Shown piece after piece: positions 49,301-56,333 of a stretch of DNA of 64,000 nucleotides. The notes beneath the pieces were generated by a model, which was given only the letters and a program-made list of their open reading frames with translations, was not told the origin of the DNA and did not search any database. This DNA is from Nocardia shimofusensis NBRC 100134 (GTDB taxonomy: Bacteria; Actinomycetota; Actinomycetes; Mycobacteriales; Mycobacteriaceae): the NCBI RefSeq assembly GCF_001613125.1, contig NZ_BDBT01000001.1:372001-436000 (forward strand). The letters are read 5' to 3'. Position 1 is the first letter of the stretch, and every line of letters begins with the position of its first letter. The position numbers were made by a program, and so were the translations under genes.

Positions 49301-50205
49301 TGGCCACGACAACCCCTTCCCCGCGCACCGAGCCCGCACCGAAGAAGAAGCCGAACGTGAACCCGGTGCCGTGGACCAAGAAGATCGCGGGCCTGCGTAT
49401 CTACGTCGGCGCGCTGATCGTGCTGTTGTGGGGTCTCGGCCCGTTCTACTGGATGGCGATCACCGCCTTCCGCGACCCGGAGTACACCTTCGACAACACC
49501 CCGTGGCCCACCCACGTGACGTTGGAGAACTTCCGCGACGTCTTCGACACCAGCCGGGGCAACGACTTCGGCCGCGCGATGGTCAACAGCGTCATCATCG
49601 GCTCGATCACCACGATCATCGCGCTGGTGATCGGCGTGTTCGCGGCGTACGCGCTGGCCAGGCTGGTGTTCAAGGGCAAGTACATGGTGGCCGGGCTGAT
49701 CCTGAGCGCCTCGATGTTCCCGGTCGTGGTGCTGGTGACCCCGCTGTTCCAGCTGTTCACCAGCCTCGGCTGGATCGGCCAGTACCAGGCGATGATCATC
49801 CCGAACATCTCCTTCGTACTGCCGATGACCGTCTACATCCTGGCCTCCTTCTTCACCGAGCTGCCGTGGGAACTCGAGGAGGCCGCCCGCATCGACGGCG
49901 CGACCAAGGCACAGGCGTTCCGGCTGGTCATGCTGCCGCTGGCCGCGCCCGCGGTGTTCACCACCGCGATCCTGGCGTTCATCGCCGCGGTCAACGAATA
50001 CCTGCTCGCCCGGTTGCTCTCCGGTGGCAAGACCGAGCCGGTGACCGTCGCGATCGCTCGTTTCTCCGGCAACAATCCGCTGGTGCAGCCCTACGCGGCG
50101 ATCATGGCGGCGGGCACCCTGGTGACCATTCCGCTGGTGATCATGGTGCTGCTCTTCCAGCGCCGGATCATCTCCGGTCTCACCGCGGGCGGCGTCAAGA
50201 GCTGA
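49300..50205 (+). CDS. sugB: Sugar ABC importer permease (SugB-like)
   Basis: A 301-residue MalG-type permease with six helices, e.g. IYVGALIVLLWGLGPFYWMA and LVTIPLVIMVLLFQRRII, and the EAA loop EEAARIDGATKAQAFRLVML. It pairs with SugA to form the membrane channel and is translationally coupled to it (TGATG). A strong hairpin ends the operon 42 nt after the stop. The cognate ATPase is probably the SugC/MsiK-type protein encoded at 38418. Confidence 0.92.
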   Translation: MATTTPSPRTEPAPKKKPNVNPVPWTKKIAGLRIYVGALIVLLWGLGPFYWMAITAFRDPEYTFDNTPWPTHVTLENFRDVFDTSRGNDFGRAMVNSVIIGSITTIIALVIGVFAAYALARLVFKGKYMVAGLILSASMFPVVVLVTPLFQLFTSLGWIGQYQAMIIPNISFVLPMTVYILASFFTELPWELEEAARIDGATKAQAFRLVMLPLAAPAVFTTAILAFIAAVNEYLLARLLSGGKTEPVTVAIARFSGNNPLVQPYAAIMAAGTLVTIPLVIMVLLFQRRIISGLTAGGVKS

Positions 50206-50246
50206 CCCAGTATCGGTAGCTGAGGCGTTGCCGAAGCCCGGAACGT

Positions 50247-50281
50247 ATCGAGCCACCCTGTAAAGTGCAGGGTGGCTCGAT
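50247..50281 (+). terminator. Hairpin terminator of lpqY-sugA-sugB
   Basis: ATCGAGCCACCCTG pairs perfectly with CAGGGTGGCTCGAT around a 7-nt loop (14-bp stem). A CGTTTCG run follows. The GTG at 50272 lies inside this hairpin, which argues against it as the start of the downstream penicillin-binding protein. Confidence 0.8.
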
Positions 50282-50319
50282 CGTTTCGTGTGGAACCGAC
50301 GCTCCGAAGGGAGATGCTC

Positions 50320-52677
50320 GTGGGCGCGTTCGGCAAGCGGCGGGGGCAGCGCGAGGCCGGAAGCGCGGCGCCCGCGGCACCCGCGGCACCCGCGGCACCC
50401 TACGCCACGCTCGCGGGGTGGCAAGAACCGGAGCGAGATCCGGCGGAGGAGCAGGCCGAGGAGCCTGCCGAACCCCAGGACAGACCCGGTAGCGCGCGGG
50501 CGCGCGGTTGGCGGCGGCTCGCGCTGGCGCTGTTCGTGATCTTCGTCGGCGTGCCCGCCCTGCTGTTCGCGCTGGTGTACTGGCGCTCGGAGATCCCCGA
50601 TCCCTCCGCGGTACGGACCAATCAGATCGCCACCATCACCGCCTCGGACGGCGCCACGGTGATCGCCACGATCGTGCCGCCGGAAGGTAACCGGACACCG
50701 GTCCCGCTCAGCGAAGTTCCCCAGCACGTGCGCGACGCCGTGCTCTCGGCCGAGGATCGCGGCTTCTACTCCAACCCCGGCTTCTCGACCTCCGGGTTCC
50801 TGCGCGCGGCCCGCGACAACCTGCTCGGCAAAGAGGACGCGGGCGGCGGATCCACCATCACCCAGCAATACGTGAAGAACGCCTTCGTCGGCTCCGAACG
50901 CACCATCAGCCGCAAGATGCGCGAACTGGTGATCGCCACCAAGATGGCCAGGCAGTGGACCAAGGACGAGATCCTCGCCGCCTACCTCAACACCATCTAC
51001 TACGGCCGCGGCGCCTACGGCATCGCCGCCGCCGCACAGGCCTACTTCGCCAAGCCGCCCGCCGACCTGACCCTCGCCGAGGGAGCGGTGCTGGCCTCGG
51101 TGATCCGCACGCCCTCGATCCTCGACCCGGAGACCCATCTCGCCGATCTGAAGGAACGCTGGCAGTACGTGGTCGACGGCATGGTGATCATGGGAGTGCT
51201 GTCCCCCGGCGACCGGGACGTGGTCGTCTTCCCCCGGATCGCGCCGCTGGCCGACCTGCCCGAAGACAGCGCGGCACGCGGACCCGAGGGCCTGATCCGC
51301 ACCCAGGTGCTGCGCGAACTGCGCGAGTACGGCATCAGCGATCTCGAGATCGACACCGGCGCACTGCGGATCACCACCACCATCGACGTGCGCGCCCAGC
51401 AGGCGGCCATGGAAGCGGTGCGCTCCCGGCTGAGCGGACAGCCGCCGGAACTGCGCGCGGCGGTGGTCTCGATCGATCCGCGCTGGGGCTCGGTGCGCGC
51501 CTACTACGGCGGCGAGGACGGCACCGGCTACGACTTCGCCCAGGCGCCGCTGCAGACCGGCTCGGCGTTCAAGGTGTTCGCCGCCATCGCCGCCCAGCAG
51601 CAGAGCATTCCGCTGACCCGGGTGATGGACTCCTCCCCGATCACCGACCACGGCACCACCATCACCAATGTCGAGAACGAGACCTGCGGCCGGTGCACGA
51701 TCGCCGAGGCCTTGAAGCGCTCGCTCAACACCAGCTTCTACCGGCTGACCATGTCGATGATGAACGGTGCGCAGTCCATCGCCGACGCCGCACACCAGGC
51801 GGGGATCCCCGAGCAGATCCCCGGCCTCGACCACGAGACGCTTACCGAGTTCGGCAAGACGCCCTACAACGGCATCGTGCTCGGTCAGTACCAGGTGCGT
51901 CCGATCGACATGGCCTCGGCGTACGCGACCATCGCGGCGTCCGGGATGTACCACCAGCCCTACTTCGTGCAGCGGGTGGTGACCGGCGACGGGCGGGTGC
52001 TGCTGGACCGCGCGGGCCCCGACGGCCCGATCGGCGAGCAACTGCCCGAGCCCGAACAGCGCATTTCGCCCGACATCGCGAACAAGACGATCCAGGCGAT
52101 GCTGCCGATCGCGTCGTACTCCAACGGCAATTCCCTCGCCGGCGGTCGCCCGTCGGGCGCCAAGACCGGCACCACCCAGCTCGGCGACACCGGGGAGAAC
52201 AAGGACGCGTGGATGATCGGCTTCACGCCGCAGATGTCGACCGCGGTGTGGGTGGGCACCGAGCAGTCGCTGCCGATCCGCACCGCCGGTGGCGCCCGCA
52301 TCTACGGTTCCGGACTGCCCGCGGCCATCTGGAAGGCGACCATGGACGGCGGGCACGCGGGCGAGCCCATCGAACAGTTCCCCGGCCCGGAGTCGTCGTC
52401 CTGGGATCCGCAGATCATCTCGCCGCAGGGCGGGGGCAACACCAACGGGGGAGAAAACAACGGCAATCCCTACGACATCCTCAATCCGCCGCAGTCGCCG
52501 CAACCGCAGGGCCCGATCATCGTCTTCCCGACCGCACCCGAGCCCGCACCGGCGCCGCAAGCCCCCGCGCCCGCACCGGCCCCCGCCCCCGCACCCGCAC
52601 CCGCTCCCGCGCCCGTGCCGCCGCCGCCGCGCCAGATCGAGATCTTCCCCGGGATCACGGTCCCGATCCCGGGCTGA
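50320..52677 (+). CDS. Class A penicillin-binding protein (second PonA-like)
   Basis: A 785-residue bifunctional peptidoglycan synthase. After a cytoplasmic Ala/Pro/Glu-rich segment and one helix (LALALFVIFVGVPALLFALVYW), the GT51 transglycosylase has VLSAEDRGFYSNPGF (catalytic Glu) and GGSTITQQYVKNAF. The transpeptidase has the SxxK box GSAFK, SLN in RSLNTSFY and AKTGTT. The tail is a Pro-Ala repeat ending EIFPGITVPIPG, a motif shared with PonA1 at 56334. GTG 50320 is chosen: GAAGGGAG is 6 nt upstream, while the frame's earliest start lies in the sugB terminator. Confidence 0.92.
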   Translation: MGAFGKRRGQREAGSAAPAAPAAPAAPYATLAGWQEPERDPAEEQAEEPAEPQDRPGSARARGWRRLALALFVIFVGVPALLFALVYWRSEIPDPSAVRTNQIATITASDGATVIATIVPPEGNRTPVPLSEVPQHVRDAVLSAEDRGFYSNPGFSTSGFLRAARDNLLGKEDAGGGSTITQQYVKNAFVGSERTISRKMRELVIATKMARQWTKDEILAAYLNTIYYGRGAYGIAAAAQAYFAKPPADLTLAEGAVLASVIRTPSILDPETHLADLKERWQYVVDGMVIMGVLSPGDRDVVVFPRIAPLADLPEDSAARGPEGLIRTQVLRELREYGISDLEIDTGALRITTTIDVRAQQAAMEAVRSRLSGQPPELRAAVVSIDPRWGSVRAYYGGEDGTGYDFAQAPLQTGSAFKVFAAIAAQQQSIPLTRVMDSSPITDHGTTITNVENETCGRCTIAEALKRSLNTSFYRLTMSMMNGAQSIADAAHQAGIPEQIPGLDHETLTEFGKTPYNGIVLGQYQVRPIDMASAYATIAASGMYHQPYFVQRVVTGDGRVLLDRAGPDGPIGEQLPEPEQRISPDIANKTIQAMLPIASYSNGNSLAGGRPSGAKTGTTQLGDTGENKDAWMIGFTPQMSTAVWVGTEQSLPIRTAGGARIYGSGLPAAIWKATMDGGHAGEPIEQFPGPESSSWDPQIISPQGGGNTNGGENNGNPYDILNPPQSPQPQGPIIVFPTAPEPAPAPQAPAPAPAPAPAPAPAPAPVPPPPRQIEIFPGITVPIPG

Positions 52678-52880
52678 GCGGCGCGACGCGGGCCGGCCCC
52701 GGCCACCGCCTGCCCACCCGGATCCGCTGGACGTGGCAGCATCGGTGGCGGTGGCCGGGGTCGGCACCCGTCGCGCGTGGGAATACGCAAGGATGGGCGC
52801 GACGAGCGACCACGACCGCCGTGCGCGGTCGCCGCAACAGCGCCGCCGATGAGAACACACGAGATTTAGGGGCTACGCCG

Positions 52881-53339
52881 GTGGATTTCAATGTCGTTGA
52901 CCGACCCGAGACGCTGGTGGCGGGCACAGTTCTACGCAGCCCGGCACTCGCCGTGGAAGGACCGCGACGAGTGAAGGTGGAGCAGGCCTGGAAAAGCAAG
53001 TTGTCCAAGCGACTACCCGGCCCCCCGACCACCGCCTATGTCGACCACGCCCCGGAGATCAATTCGTATCTGACCCACATCGTGGGCTACCAGTGCCGCA
53101 GCCTCGACGACCTGATGCCCGGTGACGTGCTGGCCCGAGTACCCGGCGGGCGCTACGCCCGATTCATCGCCAGCGGCGACGACCTCGGCGATACGATCGT
53201 GTCGGTCTGGCGGGCGGTCTGGGACGCCGAAGCGGCGGGCCGGTTCGTGCGCGCCTACACCGGGGACGTGGAGCACTACCCCGATGCCCGCACCGTAGAA
53301 GTCTTCGTGTCGCTGGCCGACGAGCCGAACGACGGGTAG
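52881..53339 (+). CDS. GyrI-like (AraC effector-binding fold) protein, copy 1
   Basis: A 152-residue GyrI-like small-molecule-binding domain. It runs FNVVDRPETLVAGTVLRSPA, HIVGYQCRSLDDLMPGDVLAR, VPGGRYARFIASGDDLGDTI and DARTVEVFVSLADEP. The GGRYARF block is the family's central strand. Such domains bind hydrophobic or cationic ligands, either free-standing or fused to AraC/MerR regulators. GTG 52881 is the first start that keeps the family's N-terminal strand. A paralogue follows 9 nt downstream. The 203-bp gap before it shows no gene. Confidence 0.78.
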   Translation: MDFNVVDRPETLVAGTVLRSPALAVEGPRRVKVEQAWKSKLSKRLPGPPTTAYVDHAPEINSYLTHIVGYQCRSLDDLMPGDVLARVPGGRYARFIASGDDLGDTIVSVWRAVWDAEAAGRFVRAYTGDVEHYPDARTVEVFVSLADEPNDG

Positions 53340-53348
53340 GAACGCACT

Positions 53349-53774
53349 GTGGATTTCGAGATCGTCACCCTGGACGAGAGCCTGGTCGCCGGACTCACCA
53401 TCCCGCTGGCCGGTCGCGAAGTGACCGCCCGCGACCTCGATCTGGTGAACTTCACCTGGGACCGCTACCTGGCGCGGGAGAAGGCGGTGCCGCGGGTGGC
53501 CGCCTATGTCGGCCAGGACGACCACGCCGTCGCCGTGCTCGGCTACGAGATCACCGGACTCGACGAGCTGGACGCGGGCGATGTGCTCACCCGCATCCCG
53601 CAGGGCCGCTACGCCAGGTTCGTCGTCTCCGACAAACCCTACGACCTGCTGCGCACCGCGTGGGCCCAGGTCGCCAAGGCAGAGGCGACCGGTGTGATCA
53701 CCCGTTCGCACCGCGCGGAGGTCGAGCGCTACACCGGTCCGACCTCGGTCGAGGTGTACGTCTCCCTGGACTGA
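53349..53774 (+). CDS. GyrI-like (AraC effector-binding fold) protein, copy 2
   Basis: A 141-residue paralogue of the preceding protein. It has the same layout: DFEIVTLDESLVAGLTIPLA at the start, YEITGLDELDAGDVLTRIPQ, GRYARFVVSDKPYDLL and TSVEVYVSLD at the end. The two genes are adjacent, same strand and similar in length, so they arose by tandem duplication and probably act together. GTG 53349 starts 9 nt after the previous stop. It runs into the 41-nt palindromic terminator. Confidence 0.8.
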   Translation: MDFEIVTLDESLVAGLTIPLAGREVTARDLDLVNFTWDRYLAREKAVPRVAAYVGQDDHAVAVLGYEITGLDELDAGDVLTRIPQGRYARFVVSDKPYDLLRTAWAQVAKAEATGVITRSHRAEVERYTGPTSVEVYVSLD

Positions 53775-53815
53775 CGCGGCGGCCCGGGACCGGCGGTCGG
53801 GGGCGGACGACAATC

Positions 53816-53856
53816 GCGAAGGAGCCGGAACCCGATTCGGGTTCCGGCTCCTTCGC
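53816..53856. terminator. 41-nt near-perfect palindrome, bidirectional terminator
   Basis: Two 20-nt arms, 53816-53835 and 53837-53856, are perfect reverse complements around a single T (core AACCCGATTCGGGTT). It lies between the convergent gyrI-like genes and ino1 and can stop both transcripts. Confidence 0.8.
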
Positions 53857-53860
53857 TGTC

Positions 53861-53994
53861 CGGCTCACGCCGCCTGCGCCCCTCGGCTCACGCCCGCCGA
53901 GGTCAGCAGCTCACGCCACCGAGTACATCGGCTCACGCCACGGGGTTCATCGACTCACGCCGCCGAACTCATCGGCTCACGCGTCGATGATGAA
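53861..53994. repeat. Six degenerate 22-23-bp tandem repeats at the 3' end of ino1
   Basis: Units start at 53861, 53884, 53907, 53929, 53951 and 53973. Each begins C(G/A)(G/A)CTCACGC, and four of the six end with CAT or CAG. The last unit contains the ino1 stop codon and final codons, so on the minus strand each unit repeats GCGTGAGCCG, the sequence around the stop. They lie between the terminator palindrome and the coding end. Confidence 0.75.
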
Positions 53995-55074
53995 CGCCTC
54001 GAGCTGCTCGCGGGCGATGTCGTCGGCCAGCTGCTTCGGCGGGGACTTCATCAGGTAGGCCGAGGCCGGGATGACCGGTCCGCCGATGCCGCGGTCCTTG
54101 GCGATCTTGGCCGCGCGCACCGCGTCGATGATGATGCCCGCCGAGTTCGGCGAGTCCCACACCTCGAGCTTGTACTCCAGGTTCAGCGGCACGTCGCCGA
54201 AGGCGCGGCCCTCGAGGCGGACGTAGGCCCACTTGCGGTCGTCGAGCCAGCCCACGTGATCGGACGGGCCGATGTGCACATCGTTGGCGCCCAGTTCCTT
54301 CTTCAGGTTGCTGGTGACGGCCTGGGTCTTGGAGATCTTCTTCGACTCCAGACGCTCACGCTCGAGCATGTTCTTGAAGTCCATGTTGCCGCCGACGTTG
54401 AGCTGCATGGTGCGGTCGAGCTGCACGCCGCGGTCCTCGAACAGCTTGGCCATCACGCGGTGGGTGATGGTGGCGCCGACCTGGCTCTTGATGTCGTCGC
54501 CGACGATCGGGACGCCCGCGTCGGTGAACTTCTGCGCCCATACCGGGTCGGAGGCGATGAACACCGGCAACGCGTTGACGAACGCCACGCCCGCGTCGAT
54601 CGCGCACTGGGCGTAGAACTTGTCGGCCTCTTCCGAGCCCACCGGCAGGTAGGACACCAGGACGTCGACCTTCGCGTCCTTCAGTACCTGCACGATGTCG
54701 ACGGCAGGCGCCTCGGAGAGCTCGATGGTCTCGGCGTAGTACTTGCCGATGCCGTCGAGAGTCGGGCCGCGCTGCACCACGACGTCGGTCGGGGGCACGT
54801 CGGAGATCTTGATGGTGTTGTTCTCGCTGGCGAAGATCGCCTCGGCCAGGTCGAAGCCGACCTTCTTGGCGTCGACGTCGAAAGCGGCGACGAACTTGAC
54901 GTCGCGCACGTGGTAAGGGCCGAATTTGACGTGCATCAGACCGGGCACGGTCGCGGTCTCGTCCGCGTCCTTGTAGTACTGCACGCCCTGGACCAAGGAG
55001 GAAGCGCAGTTGCCCACGCCCACGATGGCCACGCGAACTTCGGTGGCGTTCTCAGCCGTTGTGATGTCAGTCAT
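53977..55074 (-). CDS. ino1: Inositol-1-phosphate synthase
   Basis: Converts glucose-6-phosphate to myo-inositol-1-phosphate with tightly bound NAD, the first step to phosphatidylinositol, mycothiol and lipomannan. The 365-residue protein is the bacterial short form. It has the Rossmann motif [59 protein letters not shown] with [12 protein letters not shown], and the active-site run [22 protein letters not shown] 55074 overlaps the padR gene by 8 nt, so the two are co-transcribed, as in M. tuberculosis Rv0047c-Rv0046c (from memory). Confidence 0.97.
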   Translation of the reverse strand: MTDITTAENATEVRVAIVGVGNCASSLVQGVQYYKDADETATVPGLMHVKFGPYHVRDVKFVAAFDVDAKKVGFDLAEAIFASENNTIKISDVPPTDVVVQRGPTLDGIGKYYAETIELSEAPAVDIVQVLKDAKVDVLVSYLPVGSEEADKFYAQCAIDAGVAFVNALPVFIASDPVWAQKFTDAGVPIVGDDIKSQVGATITHRVMAKLFEDRGVQLDRTMQLNVGGNMDFKNMLERERLESKKISKTQAVTSNLKKELGANDVHIGPSDHVGWLDDRKWAYVRLEGRAFGDVPLNLEYKLEVWDSPNSAGIIIDAVRAAKIAKDRGIGGPVIPASAYLMKSPPKQLADDIAREQLEAFIIDA

Positions 55075-55633
55075 GGCCGATGTTTCCCTCTTTCTGTGGT
55101 GCCGCGTTCGTCGATTGCTCCGCCGCAATCAACTCGTTGAGCCAGCGCACTTCGCGCTCGCTGGATTCGAGTCCGAGTTGATGGAGTTGCCGGGTGTAGC
55201 GATCCAGTGAGCCACTGGCCTTCTTGATCGCCTCCCGGAGCCCCTCTCGGCGCTCTTCGACCTGACGCCGCCTGCCCTCCAGGATGCGCATCCTCGCCTC
55301 GGCGGGGGTGCGGGTGAAGAAGGCCAGATGAACGCCGAAGCCGTCGTCGGTGTAGTTCTGCGGGCCGGTGTCGGCGAGCAGTTCGTTGAACCGCTCCCGT
55401 CCCGCGTCGGTCAGTTGGTAGACCCGGCGAGCCCGGCGCGTGGTGGCGCCGTCGGGGATCTCCTCCGCGATCAGTCCGTCCACCTGCATGCGGCGCAGGG
55501 TGGGATAGAGCGACCCGTAGGAGAAGGCCCTGAACGCTCCGAGCAGACCGGTGAGCCGCTTACGCAGCTCGTAGCCGTGCATGGGCGACTCGAGGAGCAG
55601 CCCGAGAATCGCCAATTCGAGCACGGGCTTCAC
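55067..55633 (-). CDS. PadR-family regulator upstream of ino1
   Basis: A 188-residue PadR regulator. [23 protein letters not shown] and [19 protein letters not shown] form the winged helix, with [17 protein letters not shown] the wing. The C-terminal half is the four-helix coiled dimerisation domain of the Vir-type ([20 protein letters not shown]). The last 8 nt overlap ino1, making the pair one operon; autoregulation and ino1 control are likely. GTG 55633 follows AGGGG closely. The AT-rich divergent region up to 55711 contains ATACGAT and CGATAC elements that could form its operator. Confidence 0.9.
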   Translation of the reverse strand: MKPVLELAILGLLLESPMHGYELRKRLTGLLGAFRAFSYGSLYPTLRRMQVDGLIAEEIPDGATTRRARRVYQLTDAGRERFNELLADTGPQNYTDDGFGVHLAFFTRTPAEARMRILEGRRRQVEERREGLREAIKKASGSLDRYTRQLHQLGLESSEREVRWLNELIAAEQSTNAAPQKEGNIGHD

Positions 55634-55792
55634 CCCCTGACGTGTCTCGGACCTGACCGATAAGACCTAACCGATGGATACGATTACCTACTATATCGGA
55701 GCGATACATCTATGCACAGTTCGCGGTCGTCGTCGCCGCAGCGCCCGCCGTGGCAATCGCGACAGCCCGACACGGGCGGCGGCGCGCACCGC

Positions 55793-55798
55793 TACTCT
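55793..55798 (+). promoter_or_regulatory. Leaderless -10 element of the DUF5318 gene
   Basis: TACTCT lies 6 nt before the GTG at 55805. This supports that start over the upstream in-frame ATG at 55712, which would add 31 low-complexity residues. Confidence 0.5.
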
Positions 55799-55804
55799 GG
55801 TGGC

Positions 55805-56224
55805 GTGCGAATCCAGCGGCAGGTGGTCGACTACGCGCTCCGGCGCCGATCGCTGCTGGCCGACGTCTATGCGGGCCGCGTCGACGTCGCCGAGGTGTGC
55901 GACGCCAACCCATACCTGCTGCGGGCGGCGAAGTTCCACGGCCGGGGGAGCGAGGTCACGTGTCCGATCTGCCGCAAAGAGCAGCTGACACTGGTGTCGT
56001 GGGTCTACGGAGACGGCTTGGGACCGGTGGCGGGCTCGGCTCGCACACCGGAGGAGCTCATCCGGCTGGCCGAGACCCGCGAGGAGTTCTCGGTGCACGT
56101 CGTCGAGGTCTGCCGCAGCTGCAGCTGGAACCACCTGGTGCAGTCCTATGTGCTCGGCGCCACCCCCGCGCCCACCCGTCGCCGCTCCGGCGGCCGGGCA
56201 GGCCGACGGACCGCCGCCGAGTGA
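55805..56224 (+). CDS. DUF5318 protein (Rv0049-like), zinc-ribbon type
   Basis: A 139-residue conserved actinobacterial protein. Two CxxC pairs, TCPICRKEQ (about residues 55-60) and VCRSCSWN (about 103-108), form a zinc ribbon. The N-terminus, VVDYALRRRSLLADVYAGRV and DVAEVCDANPYLLRAAKFHG, is the family signature. The Arg-rich tail is variable. It sits between padR/ino1 and ponA1 as in mycobacteria, and its function is unknown. The GTG at 55805 gives the expected length and a leaderless promoter. Confidence 0.88.
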   Translation: MRIQRQVVDYALRRRSLLADVYAGRVDVAEVCDANPYLLRAAKFHGRGSEVTCPICRKEQLTLVSWVYGDGLGPVAGSARTPEELIRLAETREEFSVHVVEVCRSCSWNHLVQSYVLGATPAPTRRRSGGRAGRRTAAE

Positions 56225-56333
56225 TGCGCTCGGTCGTCGATCGGGCGGGTGGTCCTCGGCGCCCGCGAGTGCCCGTCGATCACGCCCCGGCACCGACCAC
56301 GCTTGACCGCTACGAGTTATGGAGATCTTGTCA

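Noticed and set aside
50272..50319. GTG 50272 or ATG 50314 as start of the PBP gene
   Set aside because: The GTG lies inside the sugB terminator hairpin and the ATG abuts the ribosome binding site; GTG 50320 has proper spacing.
49282..52860. 1192-codon open frame on the minus strand over sugB and the PBP gene
   Set aside because: It is a shadow of two well-supported genes in other frames, crosses a terminator and has no recognisable domain.
53861..53994. 22-bp repeats taken as a CRISPR array or origin iterons
   Set aside because: No unique spacers, no cas genes, and no replication genes nearby; the units derive from the ino1 3' end.
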